Assembly (NCBI GenBank): GCA_002049455.2
Contig: KV919253.1
Coordinates: forward strand, 1-39,491
Source of the DNA: Porphyra umbilicalis
Taxonomy: Eukaryota > Rhodophyta > Bangiophyceae > Bangiales > Bangiaceae
Direction of reading: 5' to 3'
DNA: 39,491 nucleotides
Position numbers and translations under genes: made by a program. The notes under the pieces are model-generated. The model made no database searches. It was not told where the DNA came from and saw only the letters and a program-made list of their open reading frames with translations. Shown in pieces: positions 20,119 through 31,009 of the stretch (its first letter is position 1; each line of letters begins with the position of its first letter).

Positions 20119-21389
20119 CACGCACTGCTGCCGGTAGCGGGCTCGAGAGCGCTGACTGTAGAGGGCTGCTTCAGACTGTGTGTGTGACGCATGCGTTGCC
20201 ATAGACTTTGCGTATGGCGGGTGGGTCGTTTGCTTGGACGCTGTAGCACAAGACAGCAGCCATACACAAGCGATTTTGGCCATTGTGACCAGTACAGCCG
20301 ATGACTCGGCTGAATTGCAATGAGTGGGGCATACAATTCTGCTTAAAACAACGACGATTGACATTGATCCTTTGACCTCGACTCTACCGGGCTTCCTGCC
20401 AGTCCCTCCTGCTGCTATCAAGAATGGGCTTGGCAGAGAGGACCAGTGCGCATGTCCGCTTGAACTGTTCGTCAACGTCGACGGTCCGCTGGAGTTTGCC
20501 CTGGTGGATTCGGTCTGCCCATCGTATGCCCCCTCAACCCCTGCGGATGGACGCCGTTGGCTCCTCGCAACTTCAACGAAATGAGCCTCTGGGTGTGGTA
20601 CGACTTGCGCTGCGCGTCGCGACGGTCCGTGTCGTATGGCGTCGCCGAGCCCAATCTCTGCCCCGCCACACAGGTGGAGCGGCAGAGATTTCCAATACGG
20701 TTGCGTGTGCGGCGTTCAACGCCAACTCCGTGCCGGTGTTGAGGGACGGGCTACGAGACAGCGGGATCCTGCCAGAGAAACACCGTGGCGGCGGGCTCCG
20801 TCCGCTTCGGTGACCGCCTGGTGCGTTGAGGCGCAGTACGCTTCACTGAGGCGTGGAGCCATACTAGCGGGGGGATCAACGCCGAGGCGACCGCATCGGC
20901 CACCTCAACCGGCAGCGCCATGGTGGCCGGCAACCAGGCGCGCCCTGTGTCTCCACGGGCACTGTTGGTACCGGGTAGCGTTTTTCCTCTGTTGGTCTTT
21001 CATTCTCGTTCAGGTGTGTTCTCGCCCCAGAAGCGAGGGCGGCGCCCCCACTCCACCACCTGACCGCACGACTGGGCATCCCCGCGGCCGCCGACGCAGC
21101 CGCCCGCCACGCCGCCGCCTGCTACTGGTGAGGCGGCAAGCCAGCCCACACCCACACCAACCCAGAAAAAAGCATCCGACGCACGCAGCAAATCCCTCTG
21201 GTGCGGCACGCCCGCAACGCGGTGACCGCCCCCTCCCTTCCCGCACCATCGGCGGGAGCACGGCACGCCGCACGCGACCGCGGCGGCTGCCACGGGTGAC
21301 GCCGGGGCGCAGCGGCGTGGCCACCCCTCCCCCCACCCCCGTCGCCCACCCGCACACCGATCGCCGATCCGTCCGCGCACGGGTGACGG
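20119..21389. other. stretch without a confident gene; possible decayed coding fragments
   Basis: Short open pieces in different plus frames read like protein, for example 'CACPLELFVNVDGPLEFALV' near 20450 and 'ACAAFNANSVPVLRDGLRDS' near 20710. They are broken by stops and do not join. I recognise no family; they may be remains of an old gene or mobile element. From about 21000 to 21389 the sequence is C/G-rich and becomes the 3' flank of the TPX2-like gene. Confidence 0.25.
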
Positions 21390-23279
21390 CTAGGCCGCCG
21401 CCGCCGCTGGCGTGGGCGACCCCGCCGCGGCGGCGCCGTCGGCTACCGACAGGGCGCCCACGCCCGCGGCAATCGACGATGCCGCGTCGCCGTCAGCAGC
21501 GTCGGACGCGGCGGGCTCGTCCACGGCCCGCGGCTGGTTGGCGGCCGGCGGCTCGTCGGCGGCCGCTGGCTTGTCGGCCGAGTCGCCGGTGGCCGCCGAG
21601 TCGTCGGCGGGCGGCCGCTCCTCGGTGGCTGGCGGCTGCTCGGTGGCTGGCGGCTGCTCAGCGGCTGGCGGCTGCTCAGCGGCTGGCGGCTGCTCAGCGG
21701 CTGGCGGCTGCTCGGTGGCTGGCGGCTGCTCGGCGGCTGGCAGCTGCTCGGCGACCGACGGCTCGTCGGCTACCGACAGCTCGTCGGCTGCCGACAGCTC
21801 GTCGGCGGCAGGCGGCTCGTCGGCGGCCGGTGGCTTGTCGGCGGCCGGTGGCTCGTCGGCGGCCGGCGGCTCGTCGACAGCCGGTGGCTCGTCGACAGCC
21901 GGCGGCTGGTCGGCAGCCGGCGGCTGGTCGGCAGCCGGCGGCTGGTCGGCAGCCGGCGGCTCCTCCGCGGCCGCCCTGCCAGCGGCCGCCGCCCCGTCAG
22001 CGACGGCGCCGTCGGCGCCGACCCGATCGGCCCGAGGGTCGGCGGGGGCCCCCGCCCCCCCCCCCCCCCCCCGTCGGCCGCCCCTGGGGCGTCGACGGCC
22101 ACCGCCGCCTCTGCGGCGGCCGCGTCGGCGCTGCGGCCCACCCCGTCGCCTCTGTCAGCGTCCGCGCCTGCACCGCCGAGCGCGTCGGCGTCGGCGCGGG
22201 CGTCGCCACCCCCCCCCGCCGACCGCGCATCTGCGCCGAGCGCCTCGCCCTCGCTGGCGCCGTCGGCCGTGTCGGCGGCGGCGGCGCCCTCCTCCGCGGC
22301 GCCGCCGCCACCGCCGCCGCCCGCCGCGCCGTCCTCAACCGCCACCGCTCCACCGGCAGAGCCGTCACCCGCGGCGGCGGCCACGTCGTCACTGCCCGCC
22401 GCGGCGGCAGCCGGGTGGCGCGGGGCCTTGGCGCTCCGCCCCTCCCCCGGCGCCACTCCCCGCACGTGGCGCCCCCCCCCCCCCCCCCCCCCCCGGCTAC
22501 CCGAGCCCGCACTCGTGCGGCGCCCCCTCCCCCCCCCCCCCCCCCACCAGCCGCCGCCGCACCGGCCGCCACCACGCCCGCCGCACCCGCCGCCGCCGCC
22601 GCCTCGGCCGCCGCCGCCTCGGCCGCCGCCGCTTCGGCCGCCGCGCGCACCCGCGCGCGGCGCTTGGACGCAAACGCGGGGGTGCGCGGGACGGTGAGCT
22701 CGCGCGGGGCCACGGAGGGCACCCCCCCCCCCCCCCCCCCACCCCCGTCGACGGCGGCAGCCGCCGTGGCACATACACCATCTGCCGGCGGAGCGTTGCG
22801 ACGGCGGCGGCCTCACGGCGCGCCGCGTCGGCCGCCGCCGCCGCCTCTACCGCCGCCCCTTCCGCCTCCCGCGCCGCCCGTGCGGCCTCCCACTCCCCCC
22901 GCTCCGCCGCGCGGAGGGCCGAGTAGAGGAGCACCGGCGGGGGGGGGGCGGCGGCGGCGGCCCACCGCCGACCGCCGACGAGGGGAGCGTCGGCACCCAC
23001 GCGGGCGCGTGCCGCAACGGCCGCGGGCGGTAGGTGCGGGCCGCCTCCTCGGCGGCGCTCCGCGCAGCCTCCTCCGCCGCGAGGCGCTGCAGCCGCCGCT
23101 CGTGCAACGCGACGGAGCGGAGGGCAAAGGGGCGGGGGACCGTCGGCCGGGGGGGGCCCGGGGGGGGGGGGGGGGCACCGACAGGGGGGGGGGGCCCGCA
23201 ACCCCGACCGTGCCCGTCGTCGTGGTCGTGCTCGTGGTGGCGGTGGACCGCCGGCCGCGGCGGGCGTGGCCGGCGGCGG

Positions 23280-23311
<32 letters not shown>

Positions 23312-23454
23312 GTGGGGCGAGGGGGGCGTGGGGGGGGGGACCCCGACGCCGTGGCCGTGGGGGGGGGGGAGACGCCGGCGGCGCCCAGGGGGCCCGACGC
23401 GGAACACACCGACGCGGGCGTGGCGGCGGCGGGGGAGCTCCTGCCCGACGCCAT
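21390..23454 (-). CDS. TPX2-family microtubule/spindle protein (frame interrupted at G/C homopolymers)
   Basis: No single frame is open, but protein-like text continues across long C/G runs by changing frame at each. Order on the minus strand: possible start MASGRSSPAAATPAS at 23454 (context CACCATGG); Pro/Thr-rich segment; near 23140-22960 'PFALRSVALHERRLQRLAAE' with a charged helix and 'YRPRPLRHAPAWVPTLP'; near 22930-22750 a second charged helix ending 'RRQMVYVPRRLPPSTG'; near 22720 'APRELTVPRTPAFASKRRAR' and an Ala/Glu helix; then Ala/Asp/Gly-rich sequence; finally about 35 repeats of the type PPAAEQ/PPAADE to TAG at 21390-21392. 'PF.LR..', a charged helix with 'F+A+PLP', and 'LT.P+.P.F' are hallmarks of the TPX2 domain, which binds microtubules and activates Aurora kinases. 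Frame changes coincide with runs near 23295, 23165, 22940, 22730, 22480-22530 and 22060, so run-length errors are the simplest cause; exons are possible. Confidence 0.55.
21560..21965 (-). repeat. hexapeptide-coding minisatellite (PPAAEQ/PPAADE)
   Basis: Imperfect 18-base units (plus strand CGGCGGCTGCTCAGCGGC and variants) repeat about 20-25 times. In the minus frame of the TPX2-like gene they encode Pro-Pro-Ala-Ala/Thr-Glu/Asp-Gln/Glu, giving an extended acidic tail. The antisense frames read SAAGG or SRRLPT and are shadows. Confidence 0.75.
23278..23310. repeat. G homopolymer of about 30 bases
   Basis: A near-pure G run, the longest of several in 22.0-23.9 kb (others at about 22056, 22480, 22520, 22722, 23161 and 23466). 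On the coding minus strand it is a proline run. Runs of this length are poorly determined by most sequencing methods and are G-quadruplex prone. Confidence 0.8.
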
Positions 23455-25040
23455 GGTGACGCGGTGGGGGGGGGGGGGGGGGGGGTGGGGGGGGCGCTGG
23501 CGCGGGGTGGGGCGTTGGGGCGGGGAGGGGGCCGACGGCACCACGACACGAAGAATCAAAGCGGGGCGGGCGGCGGGGGACGCGACGACCGCGTCGCGGG
23601 CGCGGCGGCGCGCGCCGGGCGGCGGCGGCGGCGCCACGCCGACACGCTCGGGCGGCGGCCGCCGCGGCGCGCGCGGGGCGCCGGCCCCGCCCGCCCGACG
23701 GCGGCACCGCCGGCGCGCGCGTCGGCAGGCGGCGGGTGAAGCGCCCACGGCGGGTCGACGGCGCGGGGGGGCGGCGCCCGCGGCGGCGGCGGCGGCGGCG
23801 GCGGCGGCCGCGCTTGCGGCCCGCTGCAAACGGCTGCCACGCCCCGCGGGGCAACCGCCGTCCGCACGGGGCGACGCGAGGGGGGGGGACGACGGCGGCC
23901 GCGGGGGGGGGGGGACCACTGCCTGCGGGCGCGCGGCGCGGCGGCGGGGTCGCGCGTCGGTCGGCACCGCCGCCGCTTTGAACGTTTGAAGGGGGGGCAC
24001 CGGGAGTGCCGTGCGCGCCCGCCGTCAAGTGCGCACATTTGTTGGGCGAGGCGCCAACAAGTCGGCTTGATCCCCAAAAGATTGGATCGACGTGCGCCGA
24101 CCGATCAAAAGGACCCCCCCCACTGTGGCTGATCCCACAATTCTGGGAGGACGACAACCGCTCCTCAGTTTCCAGTTTACAACATGATACCGAGCTGTTC
24201 ATCCGAGTATCAAGAACTCCCTATCACTTTCCATCAGAGTTTGACACTTTTGAGGATCCGAGGCCCTGCTGAGCTTTGCAACAAATCATGAGCTCGTTGA
24301 AATCTGAACGAGCAGCGCAAGGCTCTGCTCGGCCGTGCATGCAGCAGGCCGGCGCCCCGACGACCATCGCCGGCGCCCCCCGCCGTCCTCGTCCCCCGCC
24401 TGCCCCCACCGTCGTCCTCCCCCCCCCCGCATCGTCGCGTCCCCCCTGGCCCATCGTCGGCGCCCCCCGCCACGCCGTCGTCCCGCCGTTTCCCTGCCAT
24501 CGCCGCCCCCCCCCACGCCCAGTGAAGGCGTCCGCTCTGGCCAGAGCATTACAGACGTCTCCGGAAATATTGTTCCGACGTGGTGCTTTCTGAATGGGGC
24601 TAGGGACGCGGCGTGCATTCTGAACGGAGCTGGGGTCGCAGCGTGCGACCCTAGTGCTCTGCTGCAGTGTGAGAGGGGTGCGACCCCAGCACTTGTTGAC
24701 CCATTGGAGGGGGGTCATCCAACCAATTGAGTGACCGCCTGCCGGAGCAGCGCGACGACGGCGTCGTCTTGATTTCGCCGTTGATCCGGTCCTGATCTGT
24801 CTGGCATGCACCGTGAGTCGTCCATCCTGCCGACCTTTGTCCGATTGCCCCGTCTCTCAGGACTAGCAGAGTAAGTAGGCTGCATCTTGAAGTAGGGAGA
24901 GTTTCCTGTCCTGGACACCAACTGCTTTTTTACCTTTCAGAACGAGAACGCTGTCTAACGGTCCTGTTCCCCGTCCACTGGACTCTCGCTCATGCACCGC
25001 TCGCTGCGTCATGCCTCGTCTTCTTTCGTATCTCAGAAGT
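23455..25040. other. stretch without a confident gene
   Basis: 23455-24000 is GC-extreme with all frames open and no credible gene; it is likely promoter and 5' flank of the TPX2-like gene. 24340-24520 has imperfect repeats of CATCGCCGGCGCCCCCCGCC and CCGTCGTC. At 24629-24640 and 24679-24690 a perfect 12-bp inverted repeat (GCTGGGGTCGCA) forms a hairpin with a 38-base loop. The rest (24700-25040) shows no gene. Confidence 0.35.
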
Positions 25041-25977
25041 AGAAATGGACACACGCCACGCTGGCCAGAAGGTCACGACGGGAACCAAGAGGGCTCGCGA
25101 AGGGTACGGCTGTGCGCAGTTCGTGGGTTCTGGTATGAAGTGGACCTTAGACCAGAGAGTGCAGCCAAGGGAGGTCACCATGCTGCGTTTTGAGACATCT
25201 GTCGCTTCATTTATGCAGCTACTAAGACCCGAGATGAATTTTTCTGCCACTGTTCTGCTTCATGTTGGCCTTTTCCCTGTGTTTCGACGTCCTTTCTGCG
25301 TAGCGTGTCTACCGCGGACCTGCTGACTGGCCTTACAGGGCAGGTCTGGGCGTACTGCTGCACCTCGTGTGCTCAAACTTTCCTCAGGCCCGGAAAGAGG
25401 CTCGTGGCATGGCGATCGACGGCCGTCTCACTCGTGGACGACGGTCTCTACGCGGCCATCAGTACCCTGGCGGAGGTGCCGTGCAAATCGATGGCCGGTG
25501 TCGACCCTCTCAGGATGCCGCTCGGTATGTGCGACCGCTGTTATTGCAGGACAAAGCGCGCACGACGCCGGGATGGCGGCATTGAGCCCTGTGTGAGTGG
25601 CAACGCTCTACCCTCCCCCAAGCACAGGTCACCCGTAGCATGCGAGGCCCCTCGGATGGGTGGGCAGGCTGGCTGCCACGCGAGCCACACACCTCAGTCA
25701 GCAATGGCAGGCCCACCTCGTGTCGTGGGTATGGCCCCGCGCCAACCTACCGTTTGCCTGCCTAGCGTACTTTGAGTTCCGGCTGACAACTGAGAAAGCC
25801 GCTGCGGACGCTGTATCCCGTCGCCATGATGTAGGGGTAGAGAGCGGGGGAGAGGGGGGCCCCTGTGGGCCGTCTGCTGGAGGCGGTTCTTCCGCGGGCG
25901 GGCTCTCTGACGCGGAAGTACGCATGGCGGCTATCAACCTTACGAACGCCTACGCTGAGAAGGCCCGTCGCGCGTAG
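25041..25977 (+). pseudogene. coding fragments of an unidentified, possibly transposon-derived gene
   Basis: Three consecutive open pieces on the plus strand read like protein but lie in different frames: 25045-25326 (MDTRHAGQKVTTGTKRAREG), 25305-25775 (containing 'PLGMCDRCYCRTKRARR', a Cys-pair motif) and a last piece ending in TAG at 25975-25977. The last piece follows a pyrimidine-rich stretch and 'CCTAG' at about 25760, a possible 3' splice site, and encodes 'YFEFRLTTEKAAADAVSRRH' to 'NAYAEKARRA'. They could be exons of one gene or a decayed one. No family is recognised. Confidence 0.3.
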
Positions 25978-26429
25978 CATTTGATTGTGTTTGATGGTAG
26001 TGGTAGTCTTTTCTTGTTGCTCGTGTCTTTTCTCTGGGTTTTGATTTACAGTCTAGAGCAACCTCTTGAGGGTCCTACACTTGGCACAGACACACGGGAT
26101 AGAGCCTCGTGATTGGTCTGGAGGAAACCCCTCTTTTCCCACCGCCTGCATTTGTTCAATTCCTGGCAGCCTGCCTTTGCCTTGGTCTTGTTCTGCACGC
26201 CCAACATCTGGGATCAGTTTCTCGCGTGCATAACATTCCTTGTTCCATACAATTACCACCCACCCTCCCCCCCCCTCCCCATGCCTGCCCTTCCGCGTCG
26301 CCCAAGCTACCCCCACCCCCAGCCCTCCCCCCTGAAATGTGGCTTACCTCCTCCCACCTCAGAGCAGTACGACAGCCTACTGCCCGTCCACCCACGCCAC
26401 CCCCCACACCTCTGCTCACCGACAAAACA

Positions 26430-27230
26430 GGAATAGAGCGCCCACGAGAACATACAGACCATCCCATCCGACGGCATCGCCGACCCTCAGGTTCGAAAAC
26501 TCGCGGGTGACCCGGCGGCGCTCAGCTTGGTTGGGCCAGGACGAGAGCGGCAGTGCAGCCAGCATCGCCTGCACGACGGGGCTGCAGAACTTAGAGAAGG
26601 TGGACCCGTCTACTTCTACCGCGCGCGCAATCATGCGCTGAGGACCACCTTGCGCAAGCCAGAAGAGCACAAAAAAAAAAGCGCAAAGTGGGTGGGATAG
26701 CCACAGGACCACGAAGAGCACTTGGTATATGTGGCGCAGTGAGACTCACCAACTCATCAAAATGGGCGGTGGTCATGCGTACATCATGAAAAAAGCAACG
26801 TTGCTCAATGCTCTTTCGATAAATGCGCCCCACCAGGTCACGCGCGTGGGGGGCGGCTCGGTTGGCCACGCCAAAAATGAGGGCCACATCGGCCAGCTCG
26901 GCGAGACCCACCACCTCCGCCGCGGCCGACAATCCATCCTCAATCCCCCCCCCAAGCGGCGCGAGGGTCTCCAAGGTACCCAAGACGCCCTCCCACTGCG
27001 CACGCTCATGTGGCGCCAAGCCGTGGACGAGCGCCACCACAGACGAAACCCATGTCATCAAAGAGACACCCTCCCCCCCGTCACATACGGTCACGCATGC
27101 CGTACTCATCTCTAGCACCCCTGCCACCTCGCGCAGGTCCGCGTCAGACTCCCCAGCCACTCTCAAAGCGTCAATAACGGAGGCCGGCACAGAGTCCCTG
27201 GCGCCCCTCGGATACTCGACCGGTCGAGCG
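26430..27230 (-). pseudogene. broken Harbinger-like transposase, N-terminal half
   Basis: On the minus strand a roughly 130-residue leader of unknown type is followed by 'MTTAHFDELVSLTAPHI', then 'AIPPTLRFFF', a frame change at a T10 run (26669-26679), and 'AQGGPQRMIARAVEVDGSTF' with 'SKFCSPVVQAML'. This order (start helix, helix-turn-helix with S-T-x-S-K-x-x-x-x-V-V, then a degraded 'VGAIDG'-like segment near 26465) is the N-terminal half of a PIF/Harbinger transposase. The remainder of the DDE domain is not found below 26430. The T10 run shifts the frame by one. It lies between plus-strand transposon-like fragments, suggesting nested insertion. Family assignment rests on motif order and is moderate. 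Confidence 0.45.
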
Positions 27231-27712
27231 ATGGCGTCGTCACTCAGATCACCGGAGCGTAAACAAGGCCAAGGCTGGTCTGTGGCCAACGCGATGGGCG
27301 GCAAGCACGTGCGTGAGATCCCGCAGCCAGGGTAAAAGCGGACAGCTTGGGGAGCGGATCGCGGTGAGGTGCTGGGCCGGTGGAAGTGGGCGCGGCGACG
27401 GGGTCGTGGTCGGGTCGCGGCGGCGTTCGATGAGTGCTGTCGTGCATTCTCTTGCGAATTGTTCTCCGAGAGTCCGCAATGTAAACGTGGGTTGAGTCGG
27501 CACAGACTGAACGGACTCAGAATCTGGGAAGAGTCCCTGAGCTGCTTTGTTCGTTGAGTCGGGATGTGCCCCTCGAGGCTCATCCACATGCAAATAGCTG
27601 TTGAGTCAGAACTTGAGCCTCTTAAATCGTCAATAATCCTCTGTACTGCAAATTATTGCTGCGACCATTTTGCTGCGCGGTAGCCCTCCAGAAAATCGGT
27701 TGAAGTGGGACA

Positions 27713-29712
27713 ATGGGGTCGATCGCGTGTACAAGCGACAGGTCACTCACGCGACAGGTCACTCACACCAAGAACTTTGTGAGTCGCAGCCAGCGGTACA
27801 AGCGCTTGGCTAGCGGAGTGCAGCTCTTGACTGACGCCGTGGGAGCGGAGGCGCACGCGGCTGTGGCGGGAGGGACAGTCTCTGTATCTGTTGCCGCCTC
27901 TGGTTGTTCGGGGAGCCGATGCCGGTCAGGGCAGCCACCTATCTCTCTGACGCCGGAGCAGCAACTATGCTTGCTTGCTGCTTGCCGCGTCAGCCTTACC
28001 GCGCACAATGGCATCCGTCGAGGGATTGGTGGGTCCGGAGTCGGTCTCGCGAGCCTGCCTGTCCTACGGGCCACTAGGCTCCGACTCTCTGGACTCCCGT
28101 CCAAGCAAGTCACCATCGCGCCTTCTAGGACGCACTTAGCCAGTCTGAAGGGAGCAGTGCGGGAGAAGCTGGACGCTCTGCGGGCTTCCAATCGCTTTAT
28201 GGAGAGGCTCTTGCGCAACGAGGATCTCAAGCCCATCCCGAAAACGCTCGCCTATGAGGTCCCCATGGGCGTGAACCGTGGGACTGATGCGGCATCTCCG
28301 GCAGCAAACGTCAGGGACTTCCACTTGACTCTGGGGATCCACAAGGGGGGTACGCCAAGCTCAGTGAGGAGTGTCGGAGGGCTCATCAACCAGAGCCGCC
28401 CGCACAAGTTGAGTAACGCCGTCTTCTTAAGCGTGTGTCCGGCGGAGAAAGACAAGTACGAGGATGTGTCTGCCATGCTCGGTGAGCACGTGGATCAGGT
28501 GGCGGAGCTCGTGCGCGAGGGGGTTGTCGTCAGTGGTGTGCGGCGGGCTGTGCGCTGGCTGCCTTTCGGAGACTACGAGGCGCTCTGTACCGTCCATGGG
28601 CACAAGTTTCCAAGCGCGACGATGCCCTTTTTCATATGCTGCTGTACGAAGCCCCCGAGCATGGCACACGCTGGCCTGGATGCTCTGTACGGGACTCTGC
28701 AGGACGTGCACGAGCCTGCCGTCAAGCAGCCTCGCACCGCTACTTACTTTGTGACAATGGCAGCGCTCGATGCCCCTCGCGTGCTACCTGGGGGGCTACT
28801 GGGCTACATGTCGCAGGCTGCACTCCGGTCCATTGAGCGGCGGCCTCTATTTACCGTCGATCCTCGGCAGATCGTGCCAATTTCCCTACACATTTTGTTG
28901 GGAATCACTCTGCGGCTGCTGAGATTGGCCGTCGAGCTCATCATCTCTTGCCGTGGGCGCTCTGCTGGGCTCGCTTTTGCCTACGGTCTGGAGGACTTTT
29001 GCGCCTCGTCGTGCGCGTGTGTCCGGCGCCCTACCATGGCGGTGTCTTCATTGGCAGGGACTGCCATACCATCACGGAGGCCAGCGACGCAGTGTGCTGC
29101 ACCCTCCTTGGCCTGGTCGCCGAGACAGACCACGCGGCGTACAGACGCCTGTGGGTGCTGTGGAAGACGCTGGCCAGGACCATGAACCGGGCCGCTCTGG
29201 TGCACGCGGACGATTCCAATGCGTTCCGCTCCAATGCGCAGCGCTTCGTGCGGCACATCAAGCGTAGCTTCCCCTGGGTGAATGTGTCACCCAAACTGCA
29301 CATTTTGATGTACCATGCCCCGGACTTTCTCTACCGTTTTGGCAGCATCGGGCTGTACGGAGAGCAGTTCATCGAGGCGCGGCATGGTTATCATACGCAG
29401 AATGCCGCAAAGTATGCGGCGGCGATGGAGGTGGAAGCGCGTGCCAACATAGTTCGAGCGAGGGCCGTGGCCCGCGAGGCGAGTGACTCGCATTTATCTA
29501 AGCCGATGAGAAAGCCCGCGAAGGATGGGGCTAGGCGAGCGAGAAAGAGTGGGGACGGGCGCAAGCGAGAGGATAAGGGTAGATCGGGTGAGAGCCGGAC
29601 GACTCGAGAGAAGTCGGTGAAGGAGGGGCGTAAGTGGACTCGGAACCTTTTCGAGGTGGGCGACCGGACCGTTGGTACTTTTCTGACACGCATGGCGTCT
29701 GATGGAGATTGA
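27713..29712 (+). pseudogene. transposon-type gene with one frameshift
   Basis: Two overlapping open frames make one protein. The first (from ATG 27713) reads sensibly to about 28995 ('RQIVPISLHILLGITLRLLR' near 28870). The second continues it from about 28998 ('LRLVVRVCPAPYHGGVFIGR') to TGA at 29710-29712. The switch falls at a CTTTTG run near 28993-28999, so a one-base change or sequencing error is likely. The C-terminal third has 'PKLHILMYHAPDFLYRFG', 'GLYGEQFIEARHGYH' and a basic tail. This resembles the conserved C-terminal region of uncharacterised proteins found in many copies in algal and animal genomes and thought to belong to mobile elements. I cannot name the superfamily. Joined length would be about 665 residues. 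Confidence 0.45.
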
Positions 29713-30574
29713 CAAAGAGAAGCGCTGGTGGCGAGATTCTTTTGCGCCAGATGTCCCACAAGCGACACCAGCGGTGACCCCCGTCACTTCTGCCGACCGA
29801 GCTCCCCCACCCACACTCCACCCGTGGTGAAGCCACACCCATTCCCCCCCATTCACACGATAGCTCTTGACCCCTTCACTCATGTTGGACACAGCACTAA
29901 CCTCCCCCCCCCCCCCCCGCCCCCACCCAACACTGCGGTCGACGTGGATGACGATGCCACACACCGCAGCAGGATGCTCCCTATCCCCCCCCTCAGGTTG
30001 ATTTTCATCTCCACTGCAGCCACGGACGCACCGCGTAAGAGCGCCACCCCCCCCCCCCTCCAGACTTGGATGTTGAGCACGGCTGGCCATGTGACCACCG
30101 ACTCCCCTCGCTTTAGCAAGATGACGATGCGCCCACCCCCCTCCCCCACAAGCTTCTCGTGGGGTGCCGCGCACGAAACGCGCGACAACGCCAACTTGCA
30201 CACTGCGGCGGTCGTCTCGGAAAAGACTTGGGTCGGGCAATCAGAAAGGAGAGGAAGGAATGAACCCAGACAGACACTCAAGCTGGCCAGACAAAGAGTT
30301 CAATCTAGACAGACAGGCGTGGGATCGCCGCATGGAGGAGTACACACCACCGCCCCCCCTCCCCTCCCGCACCCCCCTTTCATTCGACCTGCATCCACAT
30401 CGTGCGATTAGCGTTGACTCATCTGCCGACTTCGGGGCGGTCCCCCCCCCGCCCCTCCCACTTCATCCCGCCCCGCAACCGGAGCAACTAGCCAAGGCAA
30501 CTAGCTCAAGAAGCCGCAAGGGCCCCCCCTGTTGAAGGCCGCCTTTCGTGCACCCCCGCGCTTTTCCTCCCACC
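29713..30574. other. stretch without a gene
   Basis: C-rich, with many short C runs. Open frames on both strands have Pro/Thr/His or Ser shadow composition. Nothing recognisable is seen. Confidence 0.4.
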
Positions 30575-30620
30575 TCCCTACTTTTTTGACCTGATGATAA
30601 TTGATTTGATTATTATAGAA

Positions 30621-30713
30621 ATGATTCTTACCAGTGAATTTTATGAGATGAGTTTTCTCCTAAAGGATGAGACGGGTTCTTTCTTATCCGTTTCCTTGCA
30701 GGTGAAAGTATGA
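30621..30713 (+). CDS. short ORF or gene end in the AT-rich island
   Basis: 30 residues, MILTSEFYEMSFLLKDETGS and ten more, ending in TGA at 30711-30713. Codon use is AT-rich and the text looks protein-like. Its TGA shares bases with the next ATG (ATGA), a translational-coupling layout. It may be the 3' end of a longer gene cut off by the island's left border. No homology recognised. Confidence 0.35.
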   Translation: MILTSEFYEMSFLLKDETGSFLSVSLQVKV

Positions 30714-31009
30714 GACTTCCCATGAAGGGCTCTCATACTTATAAAGAAGATAACCCATTAAATATTCTTACTGCTAATCAACCTTTATCACAGCATTGTG
30801 GGGATAAATGGTTTAATAACGAAAGTAAACGAGATCTTTTTGTGAGTACTTTAGGAGTTCGTGTTAAAGAAATTGAAGTTCCAAGTAATTTGTTCTGTAA
30901 CTTTCACGAGTTTGAAGAGTTGCTGACGGCGTCTGTTGAATTCGTACCTCTTCAAAAGTTAATTAAATTGAGGGAACCCGTTCCCTCAAACTCTCAGGCG
31001 AAGGGATAA
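30710..31009 (+). CDS. hypothetical 99-residue protein of the AT-rich island
   Basis: Begins MRLPMKGSHTYKEDNPLNIL and ends in TAA at 31007-31009. AGGTGA lies four bases before the ATG, as in bacterial or plastid genes. Composition is that of a normal soluble protein, with AT-rich codons (AAT, TTT, AAA, GAA) unlike neighbouring GC3-rich genes. There is no signal peptide or membrane segment. A strong hairpin (30968-30989) falls inside its 3' end. I recognise no family. Candidates for origin are a small phage, a bacterial plasmid, or an organellar plasmid or genome. Confidence 0.45.
   Translation: MRLPMKGSHTYKEDNPLNILTANQPLSQHCGDKWFNNESKRDLFVSTLGVRVKEIEVPSNLFCNFHEFEELLTASVEFVPLQKLIKLREPVPSNSQAKG

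Noticed and set aside
21412..22926. Plus-strand ORF with AAGG(C/S)S repeats
   Set aside because: It is the antisense of the PPAAEQ/PPAADE coding repeat, and its second half turns into poly-Arg/Pro.
20636..23989. Plus-strand ORF of 1117 codons
   Set aside because: Composition is Arg/Pro/Ala shadow text; the minus strand over the same bases carries TPX2-like sequence and a sense-looking acidic repeat.
30710..31009. Microviridae (gokushovirus-like) gene
   Set aside because: Small size, coupling and hairpins would fit, but I see no sequence motif of a known microviral protein, so no virus is named as the source.
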